Shown here: piece after piece, positions 9,365 through 16,908 of the stretch
Numbering within the stretch: the stretch's first letter is position 1
Layout of the letters: the number at the start of each line of letters is the position of its first letter
Source of the DNA: Chersky-806 sp036502405
GTDB taxonomy: Bacteria; Actinomycetota; Acidimicrobiia; IMCC26256; JAENVU01
Direction of reading: 5' to 3'
NCBI GenBank assembly: GCA_036502405.1
Contig: DASXYP010000084.1
Location: 18,703-82,702, forward strand
Length of the DNA stretch: 64,000 bases
Notes under the pieces: model-generated
Database searches by the model: none
Told to the model about the DNA's origin: nothing
What the model saw: only the letters and a program-made list of their open reading frames with translations
Translations under genes and position numbers: made by a program

Positions 9365-9398
9365 GCGAACGAACCGACCGCGCACGGAGGGGGACCTC

Positions 9399-10547
9399 GT
9401 GACGATCATCGACTCGGACCAGCACCTGGTGGAGCACCGCGGCCTCTGGGAGGACCACGTCGACCCGGCCGACCGCGACGACGCGATCCGCTTCACGGAC
9501 GACGCGGCGGGCAACACCTGGGTGACGTGGCGCGACGGACGGCTCGGGCTGGCCGAGGTGCAGACGCCCGGCGACACGTCCACCCTCGGCGAGCGCCACA
9601 ACCGCGTGCGGCGGGGTGACGTGGCCGAGCAGCACTACGACGACGTCTTGCCGCGCGACCACTGGGATCCCGCGGCGCGCCTGGACCGTCTCGCCGGTCT
9701 CGGGCTCGACGAGGCGGTTCTGTTCCCGAACTACGGCCTGTTGTGGGAGCGCTCGCTCTCGGCCGCGCCCGCGGCGATGCTGGCGAACATGCGGGCGTGG
9801 AACCGCTGGTGCGCGACGGTCGCGAGCGAGGGTCGGGGCCGGCTCCACCCGGTTGCACACCTGTCGCTGCGCGACCCCGAATGGGTCGAGGCCGAGCTGC
9901 GCTCGCTGGCCGCGGCGGGCGTGCGGGTGGCGATGATCGCCCCCGCGGTCGTCGACGGGAAGCCACTGTCGCACCCGGACCTGGACCGGGTCTGGGGCGC
10001 GTTCGTGGAGCACGGGATCAGCCCGGTGTTCCACGTCGCCGACCAGACCCGTCCGTTCGACGACGCCTGGTACACGGACTCGGAGGACGCGTTCGTACCG
10101 GTGCTCGACTCCGTGTTCCTCTCCACCGCGGCCGCGCTGGCCTGCACGGACCTCATCGTCAACGGGGTCCTGGAGCGCCATCCCGACCTGCGGCTCGGCA
10201 TCGTGGAGCTCTCGGCGATCTGGGTGCCGATGTACCTGCTCATGCTCGACGGCGGGGTGGACTTCACGACCCGGCTCAACGGCTTCGCGCCCGCCGAGCT
10301 CTCGTTGCGCCCGAGCGAGTACTTCCGGCGCCAGGTGCGGGTCTCGTCCTTCTCGTACGAGCTCCCCGAGCAGCTCCGCCGGCAGCTCGGCGGCGCGGAC
10401 CTGCTCATGGCGTGCAGCGACTACCCCCATTCGGAGGGCACCGCGACGCCGATCGACGACTACGCGGCCACCGGGAAGTACGGCACCGACGCAACGCGCG
10501 CCCCCGGCCTCTTCCACGACAACGCCGCCTTCCTGCTCCGCCGCTGA
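9399..10547 (+). CDS. amidohydrolase 2 family metal-dependent hydrolase
   Basis: A 382-residue TIM-barrel protein of the amidohydrolase-related (ACMSD-like) family. It begins TIIDSDQHLVE, where the usual metal motif D-x-H is seen as DQH. It continues with a conserved central Phe-His stretch (ISPVFHVADQ) and ends with MACSDYPHSEGT, the D-Y-P-H motif of this family. Members decarboxylate or hydrolyse small aromatic or keto substrates. The GTG start has a strong ACGGAGGGGG ribosome binding site. It is one of three such genes in the window (others at 37634 and 38966) and probably belongs to the sulfatase operon. Confidence 0.85.
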   Translation: MTIIDSDQHLVEHRGLWEDHVDPADRDDAIRFTDDAAGNTWVTWRDGRLGLAEVQTPGDTSTLGERHNRVRRGDVAEQHYDDVLPRDHWDPAARLDRLAGLGLDEAVLFPNYGLLWERSLSAAPAAMLANMRAWNRWCATVASEGRGRLHPVAHLSLRDPEWVEAELRSLAAAGVRVAMIAPAVVDGKPLSHPDLDRVWGAFVEHGISPVFHVADQTRPFDDAWYTDSEDAFVPVLDSVFLSTAAALACTDLIVNGVLERHPDLRLGIVELSAIWVPMYLLMLDGGVDFTTRLNGFAPAELSLRPSEYFRRQVRVSSFSYELPEQLRRQLGGADLLMACSDYPHSEGTATPIDDYAATGKYGTDATRAPGLFHDNAAFLLRR

Positions 10548-10555
10548 CGCGGCGG

Positions 10556-11452
10556 TCAGGCGGAGCTGAGGGCGGCGAGCATCGCGGTGGCGAAGCGGTC
10601 GGGGGCCTCGACCATCGGGTAGTGGCCGATGTCGTCGAGGGTGACGAGCGGGGCCTCTCCCCGAAGCTCGTGCAACCGCGTCGCCATCGGGTAGCGCGCC
10701 ACCGGGTCGAGCTTCCCCCAGATGACGTGCAGCGGCGACGGGTGCTGCTCGATCCCGCCGGTGAACCGGGACTCCTCGGCCCTACGGTCCTCGATGTAGC
10801 GGATCGTCCGGGCGAGGAGCTGGTGCCCGTCCTGGTACGAGGCGAGCTCCCAGAGCGCGTCGAGCTCCTCCGGGTCCGCGTCCTCAGGACGCGCGAACGT
10901 GCCCGCCACCCCACCCTTGAACCCGACCGACGGGTCGATGCCGAGCGCCGCGAGGTCGAAGCGGGCGTCCTCGGCGGCGAGCAGGGCCTGCTGGCCGTCC
11001 GTGAGCTGGACGAGATCCATGTAGATGCTGCCGTTGGAGATGATCCGGCTCGTCACCTCGAACCCGAGCGAGCCCTCCAGCGACCGGGTGAGCAGCTCGC
11101 CGCCGACCGAGTCGCCGAGGTCGTGGGTCGCGAGCACGACCCGATCGAGGCCCGCGTCGCGCGCGACGGCCTCGGCCGTGTCGGCGTAGCCCCGGATGCT
11201 GTAGCGGACGTCCGGCTTGTCGGACAGCCCGAAGCCGAGGAAGTCGAAGAGCACGACGCGGCGTCCCGCGGCCCGGACCGGCTCGATGACCTCGCGCCAG
11301 TCGAACGAGCAGGTGGGGAACCCGTGCAGGACCAGGAGCGGGTCACCGGACTCGGCTGCGGTCGCGGGCGCGTCGAGCACGAACACCTCGAGGTCGTCGA
11401 CCGTGATCCGGTGCCCACGCGCCGACCACTCGGCGACTGCCTTCGAGACCAT
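10556..11452 (-). CDS. MEST/epoxide-hydrolase-like alpha/beta hydrolase
   Basis: A 298-residue alpha/beta hydrolase. The oxyanion region is LLVLHGFPTCSFDW. The nucleophile elbow reads ATHDLGDSVGGE, placing an Asp rather than a Ser at the nucleophile position, as in epoxide hydrolases, haloalkane dehalogenases and the MEST group. IWGKLDPVA and DIGHYPMVE supply the later acid and His. The HDxGD arrangement is closest to MEST-like proteins, whose substrate is uncertain. The ATG at 11452 is chosen because the open frame upstream lacks homology-like sequence. It converges on the amidohydrolase, with eight bases between the ends. Confidence 0.82.
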   Translation of the reverse strand: MVSKAVAEWSARGHRITVDDLEVFVLDAPATAAESGDPLLVLHGFPTCSFDWREVIEPVRAAGRRVVLFDFLGFGLSDKPDVRYSIRGYADTAEAVARDAGLDRVVLATHDLGDSVGGELLTRSLEGSLGFEVTSRIISNGSIYMDLVQLTDGQQALLAAEDARFDLAALGIDPSVGFKGGVAGTFARPEDADPEELDALWELASYQDGHQLLARTIRYIEDRRAEESRFTGGIEQHPSPLHVIWGKLDPVARYPMATRLHELRGEAPLVTLDDIGHYPMVEAPDRFATAMLAALSSA

Positions 11453-11558
11453 GGCTTCTCTCCTGTTCAGAGGGCGCGGGCGCGCCCTCGGGCGGTGAGC
11501 GCGATCGTCGCGGGCGACTCTACGGGGCCGCCTCCCGCCGGTACGCGAAACTCCGGCG

Positions 11559-12323
11559 ATGACCACGCTCCCCGCGCCCGAGCGCCAGTTCCGCCTCGAC
11601 GGGCGCGTCGCGCTGGTGACGGGCGCGTCCTCCGGGCTGGGCGACCGGTTCGCCCGGGTCCTCGCGGCGGCGGGCGCCGAGGTCGTCCTCACCGCCCGCC
11701 GCGCCGACCGGCTCCGGGCCCTCGCCACCGAGATCGGGGCGATCTGGTCCGCCGGTGACCTCGCCGACGCCGGCTACCGGGAGGAGCTGGCGGCGTTCGT
11801 CGGGCAGGAGCACGGCCGGCTCGACGTGCTGGTGAACAACGCGGCCACCAACGACGAGGAGCCGCTGGAACGGGAGTCCCTGGACCGGCTCCGGGCCGTC
11901 GTCGAGCTCAACCTGGTCGCGGTCATGGACCTGTGCCGGCTGACCGCGCCGCTGCTGTTCGCCAGCCCCGCGGCGTCCGTGGTCAACGTCTCGTCGATGT
12001 ACGGCGTCGTCGGCTCGCGCGGCCCCATGACCGCCTACAACGCCACCAAGGGGGCACTGGTGAACCTGAGCCGGCACCTTGCGGCGCAGTGGGGCCGGCA
12101 CGGCGTGCGGGTCAACGCGCTTGCCCCCGGCTACTTCGCGACCGAGATGACGGACGACTTCGCGGACCCGGACTTCGTGCGGGTGATCGAGGAGCGGACG
12201 CTGCTGCGACGGGTCCCGCGTCCCGACGAGCTCGACGGTGCGTTGCTCTTCCTCGCGTCCGACGCGTCGACCTACATGACCGGGCAGACGCTGGTCGTCG
12301 ACGCGGGCTGGACTGCGGTCTGA
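11559..12323 (+). CDS. SDR family NAD(P)-dependent oxidoreductase
   Basis: A 254-residue classical short-chain dehydrogenase. Visible motifs are the cofactor loop TGASSGLG at residues 21-28, LVNNAA, SSMYGVVGS with the catalytic Ser, and YNATK with Tyr160 and Lys164. LAPGYFATEM and a C-terminal MTGQTLVVDAGW are also typical. TARRADR after strand 2 suggests NADP rather than NAD preference. It starts 106 bases from the divergent MEST-like hydrolase, so the two may share a promoter region. Substrate unknown. Confidence 0.9.
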   Translation: MTTLPAPERQFRLDGRVALVTGASSGLGDRFARVLAAAGAEVVLTARRADRLRALATEIGAIWSAGDLADAGYREELAAFVGQEHGRLDVLVNNAATNDEEPLERESLDRLRAVVELNLVAVMDLCRLTAPLLFASPAASVVNVSSMYGVVGSRGPMTAYNATKGALVNLSRHLAAQWGRHGVRVNALAPGYFATEMTDDFADPDFVRVIEERTLLRRVPRPDELDGALLFLASDASTYMTGQTLVVDAGWTAV

Positions 12324-12352
12324 CGCGGCGGCCGCGCTGCGAGGCCGGCGCG

Positions 12353-13051
12353 CTACGCCGCCGGGTTCAGCTGCACGTCCATCGCTGCACCACCGCTCGT
12401 CGGCAGCGCGAGCGCCTGGCCGTTGACCTGGACGTCGACCATCCCCGGATTGCCCAGGCGCAGGGTCATCGGGCCCGAGCCCGGGATCGCCTTCGAGTCC
12501 CCGGACTGCAGGGTCGTCGTCACGAGCACGGTCTTGTCCGCCCCTTCGGCCTGCATCCAGCACGCGCCGCGGGCTGCCACCGTCACGGTGTAGGCCCCGG
12601 CGGGCATCGAGACCGTGACCGTCCCGCGGGTCAGCGGGCCGACCGTCAGGGCCGGGGCCACGGTCGTCGTGGTGGTCGACGTCGAGGTCGACGAGGAGGT
12701 CGACGGGTGGTCCACCGCCTGGCCCTTCCCTCCGGACCCGCCCGACGAGTCGCTCTGGTTCAGCGCGAGCACCACCGCGGCGACGACCGCGACCACCAGC
12801 AGGCCGCCCCCGAGGTACATCCACATCCTGGAGGTGCGCTCCGAGGTGCCCCGGGCCGCGGGGAGGCTCGGCACCGACACGGGCGCGGTCGCGCGTTCAC
12901 CTGCCGGCGCCTGGGCCGCGCTCGCGGCGATCCGCAGCGCCTCGAGCTGGCGTTGCTGCGCGTCGACCGAGTCGCGCGCCTCACGCCCCCGGCGACGGGC
13001 CACGACGGTCGCGATCACCGAGAGGACGAGAAGGACGACGAGGAGCCACAT
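12353..13051 (-). CDS. two-helix membrane protein with DUF4115 (RodZ C-terminal-like) domain
   Basis: About 232 residues. An N-terminal membrane segment (WLLVVLLVLSVIATVVA) is followed by a basic, Gln-rich cytoplasmic stretch and a second membrane segment (YLGGGLLVVAVVAAVVLAL). A Ser/Thr-rich linker then leads to a beta-rich extracellular domain containing ACWMQAEGAD, SGDSKAIPGSGPMTLRLGNPG and VDVQVNGQAL, which matches the DUF4115 domain found at the RodZ C-terminus. The N-terminal HTH of RodZ is absent, so it is not RodZ itself. The ATG at 13051 is preferred; an ATG at 13111 would add 20 residues. Confidence 0.75.
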   Translation of the reverse strand: MWLLVVLLVLSVIATVVARRRGREARDSVDAQQRQLEALRIAASAAQAPAGERATAPVSVPSLPAARGTSERTSRMWMYLGGGLLVVAVVAAVVLALNQSDSSGGSGGKGQAVDHPSTSSSTSTSTTTTTVAPALTVGPLTRGTVTVSMPAGAYTVTVAARGACWMQAEGADKTVLVTTTLQSGDSKAIPGSGPMTLRLGNPGMVDVQVNGQALALPTSGGAAMDVQLNPAA

Positions 13052-13216
13052 GGTTCCACCCGCGATATCACGCAGGCCCCGAGAACGGAAGGCAATCGGG
13101 GTGCCTTGCATCGAGCGTTGACGCGCGGCCTAATGGGTATGGCGCAACATCCGACCTGGTGTGCCATGCGCCACCGGCGGGCTGGGGTACACGACCACGC
13201 CGAACGGAGGCTTCTG

Positions 13217-13753
13217 ATGAGCAAGATCGATCCCGGCCTGCGGCGGGAAGATCCCGGGTCCGAGCCGGACGGGGCGCAACCGCCGCCGACCATCCGCATC
13301 AACCCCGTGGGTGGCGCCCGCGAGGTCCAGGCGTTCGCCCGCCTCGCCGCGGTCGTCGACCGCGCCGGCACCGTCGAGGTCCCTCGGATCGAGAGCCCGG
13401 AGCCCGAGGCCGCGATCCACGTCCACACCCGGGCCCCCGAGCCCAGCGGCTCCGCGACCCGGATCCGCCAGGAGGCGTTCGCCGCGCTGGCCCGGGCCGA
13501 GGCCGAGCACACGGCCGCGCTCGAGCACTCCCGGAACTGCTGGCAGGACGTGCACGACCGAGAGCAGCAGACGGCCAGGATCGCCGAGGACGAGGCCGCG
13601 GCGCTGCGGACGTTCGAGCTGCTGCGCGAGAGCCGGCGCAGCTCGGAGCGGGCAGTTCGCCAGACGCGCGTGGACAGCGAGGAAGCGAGCCGGCGCTGCC
13701 TGACCACCGCACGGATCCTGGAGGAGGCGCGCATGCGCGCCGACCGTCTCTGA
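13217..13753 (+). CDS. uncharacterised helical protein
   Basis: A 178-residue protein I do not recognise. The first 80 residues are Pro-rich and probably disordered. From about residue 85 onward the sequence is strongly helical, charged and Ala/Glu/Arg-rich (EAEHTAALEHSRN, ERAVRQTRVDSEEASRR), suggesting a coiled coil. The ATG at 13217 has a good CGGAGG ribosome binding site eight bases upstream. The 165 bases before it contain a TGGCGCA/TGCGCCA inverted repeat (13140-13173). Confidence 0.6.
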   Translation: MSKIDPGLRREDPGSEPDGAQPPPTIRINPVGGAREVQAFARLAAVVDRAGTVEVPRIESPEPEAAIHVHTRAPEPSGSATRIRQEAFAALARAEAEHTAALEHSRNCWQDVHDREQQTARIAEDEAAALRTFELLRESRRSSERAVRQTRVDSEEASRRCLTTARILEEARMRADRL

Positions 13754-13772
13754 GGTTGCGGTGAGGGTCCGC

Positions 13773-14240
13773 TCAGTCGGCCCGCACGTCCGCCCACGTC
13801 GACTCGACCGCGTCCACGATCTCCGGCACTGCGGCGCGCAGTGCGTCGGCGTCGCTCGCGAGCCATGGCGCGTCGCCGACGTCTGCCCCGCAACGTTCGA
13901 GCAGCGCAACGAGGTCGCGCAGCTCGCCCGCCAACCACGCGGCCGGATCGCGCTGGATCGCCTCGTCCCAGTGCCGGTCGCACGGTTCGATGCCCTCGAA
14001 GCGCGGGTGGAAGTGCGCGCTCTTCAGGTTCCCGGCCGGCGAATCGGTCTGGTCGAAGAGGTCGGCCCGGAACACCGGCTGGTCGAGGACGACGCGTTCG
14101 GCGGCGAACCGTGACCCGCGCTTCGGCTCCAGGCCGAGCAGCCGGACCTCGACCCGGGCTCCCCGCTCGGGTGGGGTCATCGGCTCGTGCCACGGCCCGA
14201 CCAGCACCGCGATCCCCTCGAACACGTAGGCGTTGCGCAT
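13773..14240 (-). CDS. conserved-looking hypothetical protein
   Basis: A 155-residue protein of unknown function. It starts RNAYVFEGIAVLVGPWHEP and has a beta-rich first half (ARVEVRLLGLEP, ERVVLDQPVFRADLFD). The second half contains SAHFHPRFEG, DRHWDEAI and a helical ELRDLVALLERCG. The His/Asp content could indicate metal binding but no known motif is present. It follows the Erm-like gene on the same strand, with 27 bases between them, so the two may be cotranscribed. Confidence 0.6.
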   Translation of the reverse strand: MRNAYVFEGIAVLVGPWHEPMTPPERGARVEVRLLGLEPKRGSRFAAERVVLDQPVFRADLFDQTDSPAGNLKSAHFHPRFEGIEPCDRHWDEAIQRDPAAWLAGELRDLVALLERCGADVGDAPWLASDADALRAAVPEIVDAVESTWADVRAD

Positions 14241-14267
14241 CCATCGACCTCCTCGGCTCCCGAGACG

Positions 14268-14819
14268 CTACGCCCGTCGCTCGATGCGCAGCACGACGGC
14301 GTCGTGCGGGGGCCGGGGGCGGAACGCGGCGCGCGGGAGCCGGGCGACGGTCGCCACCCGGAACGTGGCTGCCCAGCGGTGGAACCCGGGCGCCCGTCCG
14401 TCGTTCCAGCGCCGGGCCACGTGACGGGGGACGACGAGGTCGGCCGAGACCAGGCGGCTCCCCGGGCTGAGGAGCCGGCGGATCACCGCGGTCGTGGCCC
14501 CGAACGGCGGGTTGGCGACGACCCGGAACGGCCGGCGCGGCAGGCGGAGGTCCGTCGCGTCGACCTGGACCACCGTGACCGGGGACCCGGTGAATCGTCG
14601 CCGGAGTGCCGCGGCCCGCGCCGGGTGCAGCTCGACCGCGATGACCCGGGCACCCGCCGCAACGAGCGGCGCGGTCAGCGCGCCCGTCCCCGCGCCGATG
14701 TCGACGACGAGGTCCCGACGCCGGATCCCGGCCGACGCGACCAGGCGCCGGGCCGCGGGCTCAGCGAGCTGGTGCCATCCCCAGCACCGGTCGCCGGCGG
14801 GCCGCGCCGAGGCGGCCAC
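14268..14819 (-). CDS. Erm(37)-like rRNA adenine N6-methyltransferase
   Basis: A 183-residue protein of the KsgA/Erm family. WGWHQLAEPAARRLV is followed by motif I VVDIGAGTGALTAPL, VIAVELHPARAAALR, DATDLRLP and motif IV VANPPFG. The N-P-P-F motif corresponds to the catalytic N-I/L/P-P-F/Y of adenine methyltransferases. Typical Erm and KsgA proteins are 250-280 residues. This one lacks the C-terminal helical domain, like the short Erm(37) of Mycobacterium tuberculosis (about 179 residues), whose WGWHRL and FRVVANPPYG segments it closely resembles from memory. Erm(37) methylates 23S rRNA around A2058 and confers macrolide resistance; that role here is inferred. Confidence 0.8.
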   Translation of the reverse strand: MAASARPAGDRCWGWHQLAEPAARRLVASAGIRRRDLVVDIGAGTGALTAPLVAAGARVIAVELHPARAAALRRRFTGSPVTVVQVDATDLRLPRRPFRVVANPPFGATTAVIRRLLSPGSRLVSADLVVPRHVARRWNDGRAPGFHRWAATFRVATVARLPRAAFRPRPPHDAVVLRIERRA

Positions 14820-14902
14820 GGAGCACCATCACCATGGTCATCGCGACATTCTCATCCGCGCGGCGCGCCCCGCACCAACGATTCACCGCGCGGGCTCCTC
14901 CC

Positions 14903-14949
14903 CCGTTTGTCCGATTCCCGCTCACTGTGCCCCGTCTTCGGACAAACGG
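14903..14949. terminator. 12-bp perfect inverted repeat at end of PhyH gene
   Basis: CCGTTTGTCCGA (14903-14914) and its exact complement TCGGACAAACGG (14938-14949) flank a 23-base loop. The right arm encodes the last residues of the PhyH protein, and the hairpin lies about 85 bases upstream of the Erm-like start on the same strand. No U tract follows on the minus strand. It may be a terminator or an attenuation hairpin. Confidence 0.5.
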
Positions 14950-15854
14950 AAGGGGTGGGGTCGGACGGAGGCCGGGCGCGGCGGCCCGGGACGCTCGCGG
15001 TCGGCGGTGCCGGCCTTCCTGGTCTCGGCATCCCGGTACGCGGTCTCCGCAAACCGGTCGCCGAACACGACCTCGCCCGGGCTGCGACCGTCGACGTGGC
15101 CCATCACGCCCTTGTAGAGCCGGTACCCGAGCAGCTCGAGCAGCCGGTCCGAGAACGTCGCCGCGACGTCGGGCGGGATCGCCAGGTAGTGGTTCTGCTG
15201 CTGGCGGACGAACCCCGGGCAGTACTGGACGTTCACCCCGAGCCGCCACTCGTCCGCGGTCGTGTTCGCGCCACCGCCGTGCCAGAGGCTGCCGTGGAAC
15301 ACCATGACCGAGCCCGCCGGCATCTCGAGCGACCGCACGTCGTGCTCGCCGAGACGGCCCTTCGGGATGACCGGCATGCGGTGCGAGCCGGGGATGTAGC
15401 GCGTGCCGCCGTTGGCCGCGGTGAAGTCGGTGAGCGCCCACATGCTCGTGACCATCATCGGCACGTGCGGCCGGGGCAGGTGGCGCGACATCACGATGTC
15501 GTCACCGTGCATCGGCTGGGGGTCCTCACCCGGGCCGATGTCGATCGCGGTCATGCCCGAGAGCAGGCAGCCCGGATCCAGGAGCCGCTCGACGATCGGC
15601 AGGACGCTCGGGTGCACCGGCATCGCCTGGAAGACAGGATCCTTCGCGAGCAGGTTGTACATCCGCAGCGTCGAGTGACCTTCGGCCGCGGTGCCGAGCG
15701 GCTCGACGCCGAGCTCGCCCTGCAGGCGGCGGATCGTGTCGAGCAGCGCGACGACCAGCTCGGGCTCGATCGCGTCCTCGACGATCGTGAAGCCGACGTC
15801 GTCGATGCGGGCGAGGTGCTGCGCCAACGTCCTGTCGTCGAGGGTGACCGTCAT
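14922..15854 (-). CDS. phytanoyl-CoA dioxygenase (PhyH) family protein
   Basis: A 310-residue Fe(II)/2-oxoglutarate dioxygenase. The iron facial triad can be read as His116-Asp118 in MHGDD and the distal His192 in LWHGGGANTT. Arg204 in EWRLGVNVQY is the likely 2-oxoglutarate anchor. NGGTRYIPGSHRMP is the characteristic PhyH strand. Bacterial members hydroxylate diverse lipids, terpenoids or antibiotics, so the substrate is open. The ATG start gives MTVTLDDRTLAQHL. It is divergent from the acetyltransferase gene, with only 29 bases between the starts. Confidence 0.88.
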   Translation of the reverse strand: MTVTLDDRTLAQHLARIDDVGFTIVEDAIEPELVVALLDTIRRLQGELGVEPLGTAAEGHSTLRMYNLLAKDPVFQAMPVHPSVLPIVERLLDPGCLLSGMTAIDIGPGEDPQPMHGDDIVMSRHLPRPHVPMMVTSMWALTDFTAANGGTRYIPGSHRMPVIPKGRLGEHDVRSLEMPAGSVMVFHGSLWHGGGANTTADEWRLGVNVQYCPGFVRQQQNHYLAIPPDVAATFSDRLLELLGYRLYKGVMGHVDGRSPGEVVFGDRFAETAYRDAETRKAGTADRERPGPPRPASVRPHPFRLSEDGAQ

Positions 15855-15883
15855 CGAGCTGCCTCGTCCGGTTCGGGTCCCGG

Positions 15884-16585
15884 GTGCCAGGATGCGGCGT
15901 GCACGTGCTCGACAACCCGGTCTGGCACGCCCTCACCGGTCCGCAGGCCACGGTAGCGGAAGGCGACGGGCGCGCCGTCCGGTTCGATCCCGAGGTGTCC
16001 GTGTTCGGGGCGGTCCCCGACGAACCGACCGGCGAGAGCTGGGACGCGCTCGGCGCACTCGTGGGTGCCCGCGGGCACGTGGTCGTCGTCCGCGACGTCG
16101 TCCCGGTGCCGCCGGGCTGGACCGAGCGGTTCCGGGCCCCCGGCACGCAGATGGTGTGCGACCACCCGGCGATCGGCGTGCCCGACGGCCGCGGGACGGA
16201 GATCGAGCGACTCGGACCGGCCGACGTCCCGGCGATGATGGACCTCGTCGAGCGCGCGCAACCCGGCCCGCTGCTCCCCCGCACGATCGAGCTCGGCACG
16301 TACCTCGGCGTCCGGGACGGCGGTGCGCTCGTCGCCCTGACGGGCACCCGGCTGCGGCTCCCCGGCTTCACCGAGATCAGCGCGGTGTGCACCGACGCGG
16401 CGCACCGCGGGCACGGGCTGGCCAAGATCCTCGTCGGGCAGCTGGTCGACGAGGTCCTCGACCGGGGCGAGGTCGCGTGCCTCCACGCGGTCAGCACGAA
16501 CACGCCCGCGATCCGGCTCTACGAGGCGCTCGGGTTCACCACCCGCCGCGAGATGGACTTCGCCCTGCTTGCTCCTCCCGCGTGA
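15884..16585 (+). CDS. GNAT family N-acetyltransferase
   Basis: A 233-residue protein in which the C-terminal half is a GNAT domain. EIERLGPADVPAMMDLVERA begins the fold. EISAVCTDAAHRGHGLAKILVGQLV contains the acetyl-CoA pyrophosphate-binding R/Q-x-x-G-x-G/A loop (HRGHGLA), and LHAVSTNTPAIRLYEALGF is the typical motif B. The N-terminal 100 residues may be a degenerate second domain, as in FR47-like proteins. A GTG at 15884 is used; a GTG at 15899 would remove five residues. The substrate is unknown. Confidence 0.82.
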   Translation: MPGCGVHVLDNPVWHALTGPQATVAEGDGRAVRFDPEVSVFGAVPDEPTGESWDALGALVGARGHVVVVRDVVPVPPGWTERFRAPGTQMVCDHPAIGVPDGRGTEIERLGPADVPAMMDLVERAQPGPLLPRTIELGTYLGVRDGGALVALTGTRLRLPGFTEISAVCTDAAHRGHGLAKILVGQLVDEVLDRGEVACLHAVSTNTPAIRLYEALGFTTRREMDFALLAPPA

Positions 16586-16609
16586 AGATCCCCGCCGGCC
16601 AATCGCCGG
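16583..16609. repeat. CCGCCGGCC dispersed repeat, copy 1
   Basis: GAAGATCCCCGCCGGCCAAT followed by CGCCGGA starts at the stop codon of the acetyltransferase. Near-identical copies lie at 30091-30118 and 50363-50390. The unit contains short complementary arms (CCGGC/GCCGG). This is the first of several repeats in the 323-base gene-free stretch up to 16908. Confidence 0.6.
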
Positions 16610-16640
16610 AGCCCGACCGAACGCCTGCAGACGGCGGCCC

Positions 16641-16826
16641 CTGAACGGCCCGGGCTCGTCGCTGCAACCCGCGGGAAGCATCGGCACGAACCCGCCTCAC
16701 GGCGAGCCCGATTGCCGCCGCTCAGCCTCCTCCCTGAACGGCCCTGGCTCGTCGCTGCAACCAGCGGGAAGCATCGGCACGAACCCGCCCCGCGGCGAGC
16801 CCGATTGCCGCCGCCCAGCCTCCTTC
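16641..16826. repeat. 93-bp tandem direct repeat, two copies
   Basis: Two head-to-tail units (16641-16733 and 16734-16826) differ at only about six positions. Each starts CTGAACGGCC, carries GCGGGAAGCATCGGCACGAA in the middle and ends near CAGCCTCCT. Because 93 is divisible by three, both strands show repeated translated frames, but no frame has a convincing start or ribosome binding site, so I treat it as non-coding. The remaining bases to 16908 hold only the ribosome binding site region of the next gene. Confidence 0.75.
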
Positions 16827-16908
16827 CTTCTCGGCCGGGCGGGTTGGCGGCAGCCGGTGGGTGGCATGATCGGGCAGTAGCTCCGCACGCTTCGAGAAGG
16901 GGTCCGCC

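Noticed and set aside
13140..13173. TGGCGCA/TGCGCCA inverted repeat
   Set aside because: Seven-base GC-rich arms with a 20-base loop occur often by chance here, and no second copy was seen.
16569..16880. 104-codon frame covering the 93-bp tandem repeat
   Set aside because: There is no ribosome binding site. It begins inside the acetyltransferase gene and its repeated peptide merely reflects the DNA repeat.
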